Positions 45,000 through 56,159 of a DNA stretch of 64,000 bases are shown in pieces. Positions within the stretch are counted from its first letter, which is position 1. The number at the start of each line of letters is the position of its first letter. The stretch lies in NCBI RefSeq assembly GCF_027595985.1, contig NC_073313.1, forward strand, positions 83,454,494 to 83,518,493, written 5' to 3'. The notes below the pieces were generated by a model. The model made no database searches and had not been told where the DNA came from. It worked only from the letters and a program-made list of their open reading frames with translations. A program made the position numbers and the translations under genes. The DNA comes from Sorex araneus. Taxonomy: Eukaryota; Chordata; Mammalia; Eulipotyphla; Soricidae.

Positions 45000-46132
45000 A
45001 TTATTTCTCTACTTGTTTTTAAATAACTTAGTTCTTGAGTCATTATTTCCGTTCGGATCTGTTAGGATGACACAGACCTTCCTTCATTCTGGAATACGTA
45101 TATGTCTTTGGGAAATTTAGCGTATGTGTCACCCAAGGGAGATCTGCAATGCTTATGAGCTAACCTAAGGCTCTGAGATCAGTGCATGACTCTCAGGAAC
45201 ATTTCAATTCTGTTGAACACGACAGCTCTTTATCTAAACACAGAGTTTCAGATTTTGTGGTGCATATAGAAACTTCTCATGGACACTTCACATGGTACAA
45301 ATAGCTTGATGAGAATAGCACCAGTGTCTAAATGTTGGAAACTTTAAAAAAACAAGTAATTTCATTTTCTGTAATAACCCTTAGAAAAGATCAGTCAATG
45401 TTTAATACTCCAAATCCATAAAATAAGTGTTGTAAGCTATTGAGATGAAAAATAACAAATCTAAAAAATTAATTCAAACATTTATAAGTATGTCTGAGAT
45501 TCACTTTTATTACAGTAATTTATATAAATGGTAGTCAAAGTTCTCTTTGCTGTAGTTAAGTACTTACTAGCAATTTAAGCACCTTAAGTATCTGTCCTAT
45601 GGTCTATTTTATTGTTTGATCCTTACCAGGAATAAATGACTTGCCTGACTTTCTTAGCTTTTGAATACACATTCTAAACAAGTTATAACAGCATGTTAAA
45701 ATTAAAAAGTGTGAGGCCCCATGCCTTTTTAATATAACAGAAATTATTCTGAATGTTTCATTTCTGGGGATTCTGAAATGAACTTTCACTAGATGTTAAA
45801 GAAGCTTGTGATGGTTAAAAAAACAAAAACAGCAAAAAATCCCCTCTTGATTAGATAAGCTGGTCTCTGGAGTAGGATCTGGCTTATTGCCAGTTGATAA
45901 GGGTGCAATAATTCTTTTCTCATTTATTTTCAAGGATAAGATGAAAGCTCGTATCTGGTTCCTTATTCTGCCTTTTTGCCTCTCCAATCACTGAACTGTG
46001 GGAGAGCAACAATTTAACTGATACCCAGGTCTATGAAAAGAACTCTCTTTGGTTTCTTAACATTGTTTATAAATTTCACCCAAAGGCACTGGATAACTTC
46101 TTTGTTGCTCACATAAACAAGAATTACTCCTA
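45000..46132. other. No feature recognised
   Basis: Unique AT-rich intronic sequence over 1.1 kb. Confidence 0.4.
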
Positions 46133-46133
46133 G

Positions 46134-46232
46134 GGGCTGGCGAAATAATTCAGTGGACTAAGAAATAGCACATGTATTGCATGCAGGACTGGTATTGAGA
46201 ACTGTCAGATGTGGCCCCAAAATTAAAAAAGG
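46134..46232 (+). mobile_element. Class A SINE, heavily shortened
   Basis: GGGGCTGGCGAAATAATTCAG, GCATGCAGGACTGGTATTGAG and AGATGTGGCCCC then A-run. The middle of the element is gone. Confidence 0.6.
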
Positions 46233-46630
46233 AAAAAGTTACTTCTGACGTTAGACACTACCTTTGGTGGAGACAGAAATGGATCAGACAGAGTATAGGA
46301 TCTGTCATATTTTTATACTGAATGAACAGTAACAATTTTAGTTTATTGTAAAGAATAAAGAAAAATAAATATAAAGTAGGAAAAAAGAACATATTTTTCT
46401 TTTTTAAACAATTTTTATTGATTGCACTTTGAAACATATTGAATTTCTTCTTTTCCCCTCTATTCTTTCATAAATCCTATGAGGTCCATGTGGGCAGAAA
46501 GTATTCCTAGAAAAACTGGCTAACGGAATTTGAAAATAATGTAGCTCTGAACTAAAGATAATTAGAATCTAGAGCACTTAAATCCCAGTATAGCAATCTT
46601 TCTTCTAGAATACTAATATTGACCAGGCAG
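46233..46630. other. No feature recognised
   Basis: Unique AT-rich sequence. Confidence 0.3.
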
Positions 46631-46631
46631 T

Positions 46632-46880
46632 GTAACACTGTTGCACTGTCATCCCGTGGTTCATCAATTTGTTTGAGCAGGCACCAGTAACGTCTCCATC
46701 GTGAGACATGTAGTTACTGTTTTGGGCGTATCAAATATGCCACGTGTAGTTTGTCAGGCTCTGCCATGCTGGCAGGATACTCTGGGTAGCTTGCCGGGCT
46801 CTCGAGAGGGACGGAGGAATCGAGCCTGGGTTGGCCACGTGCAAGGCAAACACCCTACCGGCTGCGCTCTCACTCCAGTC
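46632..46880 (-). mobile_element. Class B SINE
   Basis: TAACACTGTTGCACTGTCATCCCG to GCGCTCTCACTCCAGTCC in reverse complement. Both internal units are retained (GTAGTTTGTCAGGCTC, GTAGCTTGCCGGGCTC). Confidence 0.9.
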
Positions 46881-47096
46881 CAACATTTATATTAAAATTT
46901 AAATATATTCCTGCTTTGGTTAGGACCAAATGCATTAGAAATCAAAGTATGGAGTGCCTATAACCACATGTCAATCCTTTTTAATATTGAAATTGTTTAT
47001 CATTCTTCTTATTTTCCTTATCATACTGTCTTTAAAAGTATAAGTACTTTCGGGTACTGCATATTGAACTAGTCGCATTTTCCAAGATCCACATTC

Positions 47097-47760
47097 TTTT
47101 TTTTTAAATTTTTTAAAACTATTTATTAAATCACCATGTGGAAAGTTACAAAGTTCTCAGGTTTATGTCTCAGTTATACAATATTCAAACACCCATCCCT
47201 TCACCAGTGCCCATAGTCCACCACCAAAAACCCCAGTATACCCCCCGCCCCCACCCCATACCTCCTACTGTATAACTAATGGATTTCACTTCATTTGCTC
47301 TTTACCTTGATTACATTCCATATTTCAACACAAAACTCACTATAGTTGTTGGAGTTTCCACCCAAGAGAGACAGACCTACTACCAAGGAAGCATTTGATA
47401 ATTAGTTTTCCATTGCTGGGAATGGAGAGATATGGAGCCCCACTGCTACAAATACATAACTATTCTTCTTCTTTTTTTTTCCTTTTTCCTTTTCCCCTTT
47501 TTTTTTCACCCTCATCCCCCATCCCGCGCCTCATAGTATGGTGTAAGCCACGCCGCAATGGCCGGCGTGGGGCTTTTGCTTAGTTCACAGTCCAGAGAGG
47601 TGGCTGCTACATTAATAACCTTCAAAATTTCAACAAAAACTTACTGTTATTATTTGGAGTTTGCCACCCCAAGTCAGACCTGTTCAAAAGGAACCATTTC
47701 ACATAGCTGACAATTATAGATGTTAAGTCACGCATTCTTTACCCTCCTCAACATGTATCT
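47097..47760 (-). mobile_element. L1-type 3'UTR with internal duplication and GC hairpin
   Basis: The first 200 bp match the lineage L1 tail complement (TTATTAAATCACCATGTGG, CACCCATCCCTTCACCAGTGCCC). The rest differs from the other copies. It holds two related blocks about 305 bp apart (47323-47396 and 47628-47700, sharing GGAGTTT, ACCC, AGACCT and GGAA.CATTT) and a GC-rich hairpin at 47548-47570. It may be a separate L1 subfamily or a chimera. Confidence 0.55.
47548..47570. repeat. GC-rich perfect 8-bp hairpin
   Basis: CCACGCCG and CGGCGTGG pair perfectly around a 7-nt loop in a region that is otherwise AT- and pyrimidine-rich. Confidence 0.85.
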
Positions 47761-47915
47761 GTAAGCACTTTGTCTTTGAATAGCTATTGGAAATTCTAAA
47801 TGACAAATACATCGAATAAAATTGACAGGTTGGTATTATTGATGGATGTGTTTCGTTGATAAAACCACATATCGATTTGCATTGTCTTCAGTGTTGTTTA
47901 AATAATGTTTACTTG

Positions 47916-48076
47916 GGGTCAGGGAGATAGCTGAAAGGGGTGGAGTGCATGCCTTGCATGCTCCAGGCCATGAGTAGTTTCATCCCGGGCACCACATCCC
48001 CTCCTCACCACCACCCACAGTACCCCTCCGCCCCCCATCCCCCGGCACCACTAGGAAGGTCCCTATAAAAAAAGAG
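47916..48076 (+). mobile_element. Class A SINE with C-rich expansion
   Basis: TGGGGTCAGGGAGATAGCTG, TGCATGCCTTGCATGC and CGGGCACCACATCCCC; the middle is replaced by a C-rich run (about 48005-48045). Confidence 0.6.
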
Positions 48077-48082
48077 GAAATG

Positions 48083-48258
48083 TGGGCCTAGGAGATAGTA
48101 CAGAGGGAAGGAGCTTTCCTTGCACGCAGCCCACCCTGATTCAAACTCTGGCCCCATATGTGGTCCCCTGAGCTCTTCCAGGAGTGATCCCTGAATTTAG
48201 AACCAGATGTAAGCACTGAGAGCAGTTTTGTGTGGCTCAAGAACCACAGCAACAAAAA
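48083..48258 (+). mobile_element. Class A SINE, diverged
   Basis: GGGCCTAGGAGATAGTACAG, CCTTGCACGCAGCCCACCC, CCCATATGTGGTCCCCTGAGC, then TGTGTGGCTC at the end. Confidence 0.75.
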
Positions 48259-48324
48259 ATGAATTCTTTACTTGACCAAAAGCAAATAAGTAAATACACA
48301 AATAAGGGGTATTCTTGATAACTG

Positions 48325-48368
48325 TTCAGTATCAGTATTGCAAAGCACAATGACCAAAAGGTGGGGGG

Positions 48369-48427
<59 letters not shown>

Positions 48428-48622
48428 AAAGCCCCTGCCATAGAGGCAGGCTCGGGGGTTTCGGGGGTAGTGGGTGATGGGAGGGAACCTGGGGACACTG
48501 GTGCTGGGAAATGTACACTGGTGGAGGGATGGGTGTTGGAACACTGTATGACTAAATCCTAATCATGAACAGTTTTGTAAGGGTCTGTCTCACAGTGATT
48601 CAATTAAAAAATAATTTTTCAA
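48325..48622 (+). mobile_element. Truncated L1 3'UTR carrying a GA microsatellite
   Basis: GTATTGCAAAGCACAATGACC, the GA array, GCCATAGAGGCAGGCTCGGGG, ACTGGTGGAGGGATGGGTGTTG and CTCACAGTGATTCAATTAAAA align in order with the L1 copy at 33.4-33.9 kb. Confidence 0.85.
48373..48424 (+). repeat. (GA)n microsatellite
   Basis: About 26 uninterrupted GA units within the L1 3'UTR, at the position where other copies have a short AGAGAGAGAG. Confidence 0.97.
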
Positions 48623-49325
48623 GCAAATAAGTGTATAGAAAAGAAGATGAACAAACAGCGATTATTTATAGGCTACTGCTAAAGCACTTAAAAAGTCAAA
48701 CCTTGGTTCCTGGGTCCACAAATCATCACTCTGCTTTGTACCATTCCAAAGTATATCTGTTCTTGGGTCATTTAAATCAAATCTCCATTCAAAGGGAGCT
48801 TTTGCTGGAACCGTCTTTTGTAAGGTAGCGTATGCACTGTATGTCAGTCGTCATTTCCCGGTGCTTTTAGTGGAATGAAATGCTTCAGAGCACCCTGTGC
48901 TACTTTGTGATAAGGCTGATCTTTTGCCATTGTTTGAAGATTTTCTATTTGGTGATAGTGTATACCTACAGCACTCAAACAGTTCTGGCCAGAGTAAAAC
49001 CTGCTTCGAACTCGTGTGCATCTATTTTATATTTAAAAGGCTCTTTGGCTTTTTTAAATAATAGTCACAAAACGCACACAACAAACAATGCCTTAACTGG
49101 GGCCCACTTCCATCCATTCTATGTCTCTGGGGTTTTGCTGCACTTAATTACTTTTGTCAGCCCATTGTCAGTTTTGCAGAATCTCTTGTAGCCCAACTCC
49201 TTATACTAGGGCATTGCTTCTTCCAAGCACAGTCAGAATTCTATTGAACAAACATTAATTGAAAACCTGTGCAAAGGGAGGACATGTGTGCACTAATTGT
49301 TCTGCTTCAGGAAGGATAAAAGTTT
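48623..49325. other. No feature recognised
   Basis: Unique sequence. The 103-codon frame at 48880-49191 (+) has no recognisable motif. Confidence 0.35.
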
Positions 49326-49329
49326 TCAC

Positions 49330-49400
49330 AGTGAATTAAAAGTACTTTGAACCGTGCCCTGCACATGGTAAGTACACAATAAGTTAGCTGTGATTATTCA
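49330..49400 (+). repeat. MIR 3' end
   Basis: AGTACTTTGAACCGTGCCCTGCAC and GTAAGTACACAATAAGTTAGC match the conserved MIR end. Confidence 0.65.
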
Positions 49401-49469
49401 GGTGGATGTTATGTGAGAAGAAAAGGACATAGAGTTACATCTTCTTTGCTAGGTGAGACTGTGCTGCTC

Positions 49470-49642
49470 ATGCTCTCTACCACTCAGCCCAAATCCCAGT
49501 TTCTTAGATTTGTATTGTCATCCTGTGTGTTTTCACACCTCCCTATGCCTCAGCTCAGTAGTAAAACACTGACCCCTTCGGGATTGTGTGAAGATTAAGT
49601 GAGATAATGCATAAAATAACTTTGAAAAATGTACAGCACAAC
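49470..49642 (+). repeat. MIR, second copy
   Basis: CAAATCCCAGTTTCTTAGATTTG, CCTCCCTATGCCTCAGC, then GATTGTGTGAAGATTAAGTGAG and ATAATGCATAAAATAAC keep the MIR order. Confidence 0.65.
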
Positions 49643-49658
49643 AAAATGAGATGTTCTT

Positions 49659-50096
49659 TTTTAAATTTTTTTTTTAAATTTTATTGAATCACCATGAGAT
49701 AGTTACAAGCTTTTATGTTTGGGTTACAATCTCACAATGATCTAGCACCCATCCCTCGACCAGTGCACAATCCCCACCACCAATATCCCGGGTATACCCC
49801 CCCTTTCCCACCCTCCCCATGCCTCTATTGCAGACAATATTCTCCATACTCACTCTCTACTTTTGGGCATTATGGCTTGCAACACAGACACTGAGAGGTC
49901 ATCATGTTTGATCCAATATCTACTTTTGGCATGCATCTCCCATCCCAAATGGTTCCTCCAGCCATCATTTTCTTAGTGATCCCTTCTCTCTTCCATCTGC
50001 CTTCTCCCCTCCGCTCATGAAGCAGTCTTCTAGCTATAGGGCAATCCCCCTGCCCTTTGTATCTACTGTCTTTGGGTGTCAGCCTCATGTGATGTT
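49659..50096 (-). mobile_element. Truncated L1 3'UTR with 16-bp TSD
   Basis: T-rich start, TTATTGAATCACCATGAGATAG, the C-rich tract complement at 49780-49820, to GGGTGTCAGCCTCATGTGATG. AAAATGAGATGTTCTT is duplicated at 49643-49658 and 50097-50112. Confidence 0.95.
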
Positions 50097-50406
50097 AAAA
50101 TGAGATGTTCTTATTCAGGCAGACATGTTGTAAAAAAACGAAAGGCAGACCACGGTGTCCCTCCAGTTGGAGGGATTTATCCCTCCAATCAGTTTTGTCA
50201 GTATGACTACTTTTTCAAGAGATTAATGGAAAATATAATGTTACAGGGACCTCAACCTGTTCTCTAAGTGAATGTCAACAGTTGTCACATGCCAAGGAAT
50301 AGGAGCTAAAGCTGTGTGTGTCATAAATGGTCATAATTAATTTATATCTAGAGGGTAATATGTTTGACCCTTTAGACTAGAGTTGAGTTTTTAAAGTCAT
50401 TGTTAG

Positions 50407-50572
50407 GGTCTGGAGCAATAGCACAGCAGGTAGGGTGTTTGCCTTGTACGCGGCCAACCCGGGTTCGATTCCCAGCATCTCATACTCCTTGAGTACCTCC
50501 AGGAGTAATTCCTGAGTGCAGAGCCAGTAGTAACCTCTGTGCAATGCCGGGTGTGACCCAAAAAGCAAAAAA
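50407..50572 (+). mobile_element. Class A SINE with TSD
   Basis: GGTCTGGAGCAATAGCACAG, perfect B box GGTTCGATTCC, to GGGTGTGACCCAAAAAGC and A-tail. AAAGTCAWTGTTA flanks it (about 50394-50406 and 50574-50586). Confidence 0.94.
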
Positions 50573-50654
50573 AAAAGTCAATGTTAAACATAACTCAAAA
50601 TAAAACTAATTAAAAACTGCACTTTAGTAGAAAAATAAGTAAAAAAGATGCTTT

Positions 50655-50824
50655 TTTTTTTGCTTTTTGGGTCACACCCAGCGATGCACAGGGGTTACTC
50701 CTGGTTCCACACTCAGTAATTACTCCTGGCGGTGCTCAGGGGACCGTATGGGATGCTGGGATTCGAACCCGGGTCGGCCGCGTGCAAGGCAAATGCCCTA
50801 CCCGCTGTGCTATCGCTCCAGCCC
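50655..50824 (-). mobile_element. Class A SINE, young
   Basis: T-run, GCTTTTTGGGTCACACCCAGCG to GTGCTATCGCTCCAGCCCC with near-consensus head. It is flanked by AAGATGCTTT (50645-50654 and 50825-50834). The right-hand copy is also the target of the following L1. Confidence 0.95.
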
Positions 50825-50838
50825 CAAGATGCTTTCCT

Positions 50839-51361
50839 TTTTTAAAAATTTTATTGAATCACAGTGAGACAGTTACAAGCTTTCATATTTGGGTTACAAT
50901 CACACAATGATCAAACACCCATCCCTCCACCAGTGCACATTCCTCACCACCAGTATCCCCGGTATACCCCCCATTCCCCACCCTCCCCCTGCTTCCATGG
51001 CAAAAAATATTCCTCATACTCTCTCTCTACTTTTGGGCATCCTGGCTCGCAACACAGACACTGAGAGGCCATCATGTATAGTCCATTATCTACTTTCGGC
51101 ACACATCTCCCATCCAGACTCATTCCTCCAGCCATCATTTCCTTAGTGATCCCTTCTCTATTCCATCTGCCTTCTCCCCTCTGCTCACGAAGCAGGCTTC
51201 CAGCTATGGGGCAGTCCTCCTGGCCCTTGTATCTACTGTCTTTGGGTGTCAGCCTCTGGTGATGTTATTCTATACTCCAAAAATGAGTGCAGTCCTTCTA
51301 TGTCTGTCCCTCTCTGATTCATTTCACTTAGCATGATACTCTCCATGTCTATCCATTTATA
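50839..51361 (-). mobile_element. Truncated L1 sharing the SINE's target site
   Basis: Begins with TTTTTAAAAATTTTATTGAATC and proceeds through the C-rich 3'UTR to CTCCATGTCTATCCATTTATA. AAGATGCTTTCCTTT precedes it (50825-50839) and is repeated at its far end (51364-51378). Confidence 0.92.
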
Positions 51362-51378
51362 AAAAGATGCTTTCCTTT

Positions 51379-51845
51379 ACTTGAAAAAAGCTCCTTTGAC
51401 TCAGTGATATTGCACTCTAATTTATTTCACTTTTGCCACTTTTACAAATAGTTTTCTGCAGTCGAATTTGATTTATCTAATATTAAAAACACAAAAACTG
51501 AACTCACTGAATTTTTCAGAAGGACATTTTCTGAAGTTATCTATTATAGTCTCATTTTCAGTGAAGGCACAATGGAGCTAGAGATGTGTTTATAGCTAGC
51601 TCTTCCTGCTTTGCTTTTACAAAAAAGATTACCTTACAACTTATTTTCACAAGCCGAAAGAATCAAAGAGGATTTCTATTTGTAATACAAAAGTTGAAAA
51701 CCAACGTTGGGTTTGCAGTAGCTGTTCTAGAAGCAACCTGAGCAATGCAAGGCCATGCTGAGCAACTTCCCCAAGAATCAATCACACACTTATTATAATG
51801 CTCCTTTTATCCCAGGTTACGGTGATTTTTGTTTCAGTATATCGG
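51379..51845. other. No feature recognised
   Basis: Unique intronic sequence. Confidence 0.3.
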
Positions 51846-51977
51846 TAGGGAGGATGTGCCAACCTCGGGGGCTACTCCCAGCTCTGTGTGGGGGGACCAT
51901 ATCTGCATATCTGAATCTGGCAGGAATTGAGCCATGCAAGGTATCTGCCTTGACCTCTGTACTATCTCTCCTGTCAT
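51846..51977 (-). mobile_element. Class A SINE, diverged
   Basis: CGGGGGCTACTCCCAGCTC, GGGGGACCATATCTGC, GGAATTGAGCCATGCAAGG and GTACTATCTCTCCTG in reverse orientation. Confidence 0.68.
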
Positions 51978-52638
51978 TGTTTCTATTTATTACTTAATAT
52001 GATTTAGTAGGTTGTTTGGGGAGTCTAGGAGTGCTTGAAAATGTTTCCATGTAAGTTAATGGTTATTTATTGCTTCTTTGTTTTACAGCACTTCAGACTG
52101 GGTCAGATAGTGGGAGAAATTGGCATCTTAGTTTTCCCTCCCGAAACTCATATTTTACTAATTAAAAGGCACCAATTCAACTATCAATCACCATAACACT
52201 AATGACTACAGAAAATTTTCACGCTTCATATAAGTAGCATGTTGTCATTAAAGAATACGGCATCTGTACAAGTTTACTACTTTCCCATTAACTCTTATCA
52301 GCTGCTTAAACTCACTTAGGGAGCATAATTCATGGATTTTAAAAATTAATGTAACAAAATTCATTTTACTTCGTTTTTCTTTATTTTTGTCTGTTTTTAT
52401 GTTGGAGTTAGGAATCCAAATATGAGGTCATATTTCAGTTTGCTTTAAGGATAAGAGACATTTATGTATCCTATTGATTTATTTTAAAACACAAAATCTC
52501 TGTTTATCATTTTATCTTCTTTAAACTAACCTCACTTCTAGTTATATTGTTTGTGGACAACCTTAGTTTAGTTTATTAAATGCCAGGGACAATTTCATCA
52601 TCACCAAACATTTAAAAATTTATTTATTTTGTTTGTTT
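51978..52638. other. No feature recognised
   Basis: Unique AT-rich sequence. Confidence 0.35.
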
Positions 52639-52804
52639 ACATGGGGGAGGGCACACTTGGTAATGCTCAGGGCTTACTTCTTGCTCTGCACTCAGCAATT
52701 AATCCTGGTAGTGCTCGGGGGACCGTATGGGATACTGAGGATTGATTACACATGGGCCACATGCAAGGCAAGCACCGTACCTACTGTTCTATCACTCCAG
52801 CCCC
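52639..52804 (-). mobile_element. Class A SINE
   Basis: ACATGGGGGAGGGCACACTTGG, GGGGACCGTATGGGATACTGAGG to GTTCTATCACTCCAGCCCC. Confidence 0.85.
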
Positions 52805-53280
52805 CTCATCATCAAATATAAATTGCTCACAGAATGTTAATGGAACAGAGATCCCATATATGCTGTTAGGTTCATGATAGGATTGTTTGAAAACATGTAG
52901 TTTGACAAAGGACTAGTGGTGAATTCATTAGCTTTGTGCTCACATCTTTGGAACATGTCTTAGATAAATTCAATATGTTTATCCAACAATTCAGACCAGT
53001 CATAATAAATTATTATATTTAAAAGAAAAATAATTTGGGTCAAAAACTCAATTTTCACGTCTGTAGGACAAAAATGAAAATGAATTGAACTAATTTTCAG
53101 ATGCTTTTTTTCCAAATAGCCACTTAGCCTTACAAAGCCACTTTATTTAAAATATGTGAGAAATTTGGAATTTGAAATTTTCTTTGGAGATCTCTTCTTC
53201 CAAATGCTTAAGTTTTCAAATGGTAACTAACCTTGTTACTGTTTTAACAAATTAGTACAAAAGCTTCTGTAAAGTTTGAT
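52805..53280. other. No feature recognised
   Basis: Unique AT-rich sequence. Confidence 0.3.
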
Positions 53281-53293
53281 GAATATAAATGTT

Positions 53294-53476
53294 CACTGTC
53301 ACTGTCATCCCATTGCTCATCGATTTATTCGAGCGGGCACCAGTACTGTCTCCATCGTGAGACTTCTTGTTACTGTTTTTGGCATATCGAATATGCCATG
53401 GGTAGCTTGCCAGGCTCTGCCGTGCGGGTGAGATACTCTCGGTAGCTTGCCAGGTTCTCCGAGATGGGCGGAGGAA
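53294..53476 (-). mobile_element. Class B SINE, truncated before the tRNA head, with TSD
   Basis: Body only: CACTGTCACTGTCATCCCATTGC to CTCCGAGATGGGCGGAG. The head with A and B boxes is missing, yet GAATATAAATGTT lies at both ends (53281-53293 and 53477-53489), so it inserted in truncated form. Confidence 0.92.
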
Positions 53477-53561
53477 GAATATAAATGTTACTATTACAAA
53501 ATGTAGACTTAGTTCACTTTTCAAAACCATTTTCCATGAATCAAGAAAGTCTCTATTGGGG

Positions 53562-53720
53562 TCTTAGTGATAAAATAGTGGGTTGGGTGCTTGCCTTGCA
53601 CACAGCTCACCCCAATTCTATCCTTGGCATCCTATATGGTCCCCAAGCCCCACCGGTTGAGATCTCTCAGTTCAGAGCCAGAAGTAAGTTCTAAGCACCT
53701 CTGGATGTGACCCATAAACC
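53562..53720 (+). mobile_element. Class A SINE, diverged
   Basis: GGGGTCTTAGTGATAAAATAG, GCATCCTATATGGTCCCC, CAGTTCAGAGCCAGAAGTAAG and ACCTCTGGATGTGACCC. Confidence 0.78.
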
Positions 53721-54033
53721 GAACCAAACTAAGCTATATAGATTTTATTGAATGAAACTTACTTAAAAAATGTTAGGTGGGAATGTTTGTCCAAGAGAGC
53801 AAGATGTATGTTCAAGGGAGAACCCAGACAAAGAGAAAGCCCAGTTCTCAAAATCTTTTAATGGCAATCCATGTGAAAAAAATAAAACTTCCTGCTTGAA
53901 CTTGCTCATTTGGTTTTTGAATTACTTTTGTAATTGAGCAGTATTGTGAAGTAATAATAATTTAGAGTGTATCGTTTTGTTCTCAATGGGATCTGAAACA
54001 TGACTTTGTACTTGAAAATTCAGCAAGAGTCAT
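53721..54033. other. No feature recognised
   Basis: Unique sequence. Confidence 0.3.
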
Positions 54034-54180
54034 GGTTTGGAGTGATAGTACAGCAGGTAGGGCACTTGCATTGCATGCATCCAACCCACGTTCAGTCTCC
54101 AACACCACATAGGGAATCCTGAGCACAGAGCCCGGAGTAAACACTGAGTACCAGTGATGGTGGCCCAAGTGCAAAAAAAG
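54034..54180 (+). mobile_element. Class A SINE, shortened subtype
   Basis: TTTGGAGTGATAGTACAGCAGG, GCATGCATCCAACCC, CTGAGCACAGAGCCCGGAGTAA, ending in an A-run. It lacks the same middle segment as the copy at 43.4 kb. Confidence 0.78.
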
Positions 54181-54775
54181 GTGGGGAGGGAATTCACCTG
54201 TCATTTCGATGTTCCTTAAAATATCTCTATCTGTAAGAATCATGTCTAGCTAAAGAGGGACTGGTTTTTATCTTGGTGCCTCTAGTTTCAAAATGTAAAT
54301 GAACCTCTGTCCTTTATATCATCTCTGGGTGGAGGGAGATATAACTGGCCATAGAGGCACGTATTTATTGTATTTTTATTGTATTCTTTACAACGAACCC
54401 TGCTAGATATATCATTTAAATCTGCGCCTTTCTCATCTTTTATTATTGTAAACTATTTCTCTCAATCTTTTTTTTTACTTAGAGACAAGAAATTTAATTT
54501 TGCCAAGTGAAAACCGTATGGTTTACACTTAGTGCTGAATTAAGAATTGGGGGAGTTTTCAAATACCTTATGTATAATTTCCCAAGTTTTTGTGTAGCTA
54601 AAACTCACTTCAGATCCTTCTGTCGTGGAAAACCCAAGGCAATTGGCATGGTTTCAAGGGACAAAACTCACAGTGGTAGAGTCAGGGCAGTTAAAGAAGG
54701 GTTGAAATTACTATTTCACAAGTTGCCCGGTCAAAGCTTTTAAACAAAGGAGAAACCTACAGACGCCCATTTTTG
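54181..54775. other. No feature recognised
   Basis: Unique sequence. A 78-codon frame at 54507-54743 has no recognisable family or splice context. Confidence 0.35.
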
Positions 54776-54929
54776 GAGGGGTTTGGAGGAGTGGTTTTGA
54801 GCTAACACCTGGTGGTGCTCAGGATTACTCCTGGCCTGGAGCTTAGGGAACTCTAGGGGTACTAGGGATTGAACTAGGGTCAGCCACACACAAGGCAAGT
54901 GTCTTACTCTTGTGCTCCCTTTCCAGCTC
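54776..54929 (-). mobile_element. Class A SINE, diverged
   Basis: TGAGCTAACACCTGGTGGTGC, GGATTACTCCTGGCC, GATTGAACTAGGGTCAGCC and GTGCTCCCTTTCCAGC in reverse orientation. Confidence 0.8.
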
Positions 54930-56159
54930 TATGGCAGTCATGTTTCCAGATAAGGTTTACAGTTTTAGTAAGGCATGTTAGGAAAATTGTGGGATCTTTC
55001 TTTGTAACAATCATGGGGGGAAAAGCATCTCCATCTTGTTAGGTTTGTAGTGATCAAGTATTGGAAAAAGTCATTTCAACAGAAGATCCAAGTTCGTTGA
55101 ACTTCTAGAACTTGAATCATATGTGTGTATGTGTGTATATATGTATATATGCACACACACATATATATGTATATATAATGTAGGAGAGAAATATTTGAAA
55201 GGAAACTAATTACCTCTGAAATGCCATAGGGGTTGAATTAGATTAGTATTTTTCAAAAGGATGTTTTAATGAGATGTGTTAAAAGGTGTTTTAGTGGGAG
55301 TAGACGGCATGATTTCTGTGATTTAGCAATGTTGGGAATTGCCACATTAACAGAAGTCAGAATGTTTCCTTACCTAGGACATAGGGGAGAATTTTTCTCA
55401 AGCTGTCATGCATTGTGACTCTCCAAGAGAGGACATTGTGCAAACACTTCACCAGGAAGCTGGATCGTGACTCCTGAGAACAGTGGTCTGCACTGCGCGC
55501 ACTGGCAAATACTAACCTAAATAATCTCTAAGTGCCTTTCCACCTTTACTCGTGCCTGTTGCTCTGACATGTTGCCGGTAAACATATCCATTGCTTCAGT
55601 ATAGGACAATTTTGATCATTCTAGCCTCAATTCTGAATCGGGTCATTCAAAGGAGGAAGTCTGAATTCTGAATTAATTAAAATTAATTCAGACCGTTCCT
55701 AGTAACAGACTCCCAGATGTTTACAACAGTCACCTCGACGATATACACATTCTGTAAGTGCTATTACTGATTACCATTTATCCTGGATATATAATTTTGT
55801 TCATCTGAATTAACTGTGCCTCTTTATATGAGTAACCAAAGGTGGGCTGGAGAGAAAAAGGCGATTCACACTACTTGGAGCATGTTTTCAATTTATAGCT
55901 GTATAGATTTTATATGTGAGTATAGAGACATAATGCTGCAGCGGTAATTTTCCTGAATTTTAAAAGATAGCACTTGCCTGAATTTGAGATGTTTTCTTCA
56001 GGCAGGACTGAAGAAAAAAAAAGTTAACCACCCTCCTCTCTACTAGCCTCCCCCACGCAGATCAAAACCTTACAGACCCAAAAGCCTCATCCTCATGTAA
56101 TAATTCCTGTTAGGAAACGTATATATATTTAGAGTCAATAGTTAAGTGGTTTGGATCTC
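54930..56159. other. Repeat-poor intron, proximal part
   Basis: No young insertion. An alternating TG/TA stretch with a mirror CA part lies at 55119-55180, and 55845-55890 weakly recalls a SINE head. Confidence 0.35.
55119..55180. repeat. TG/TA alternating microsatellite with self-complementary core
   Basis: GTGTGTATGTGTGTATATATG is followed by ATATATGCACACACACATATATATG, so the TG part and the CA part can pair. Confidence 0.85.

Noticed and set aside
54507..54743. 78-codon frame with a basic C-terminal half
   Set aside because: No recognisable family, no splice signals and no similarity to a retrocopy; expected length for chance frames in 64 kb.
55845..55890. Class A SINE head
   Set aside because: Only GGGCTGGAGAG resembles the head; no B box or body follows.
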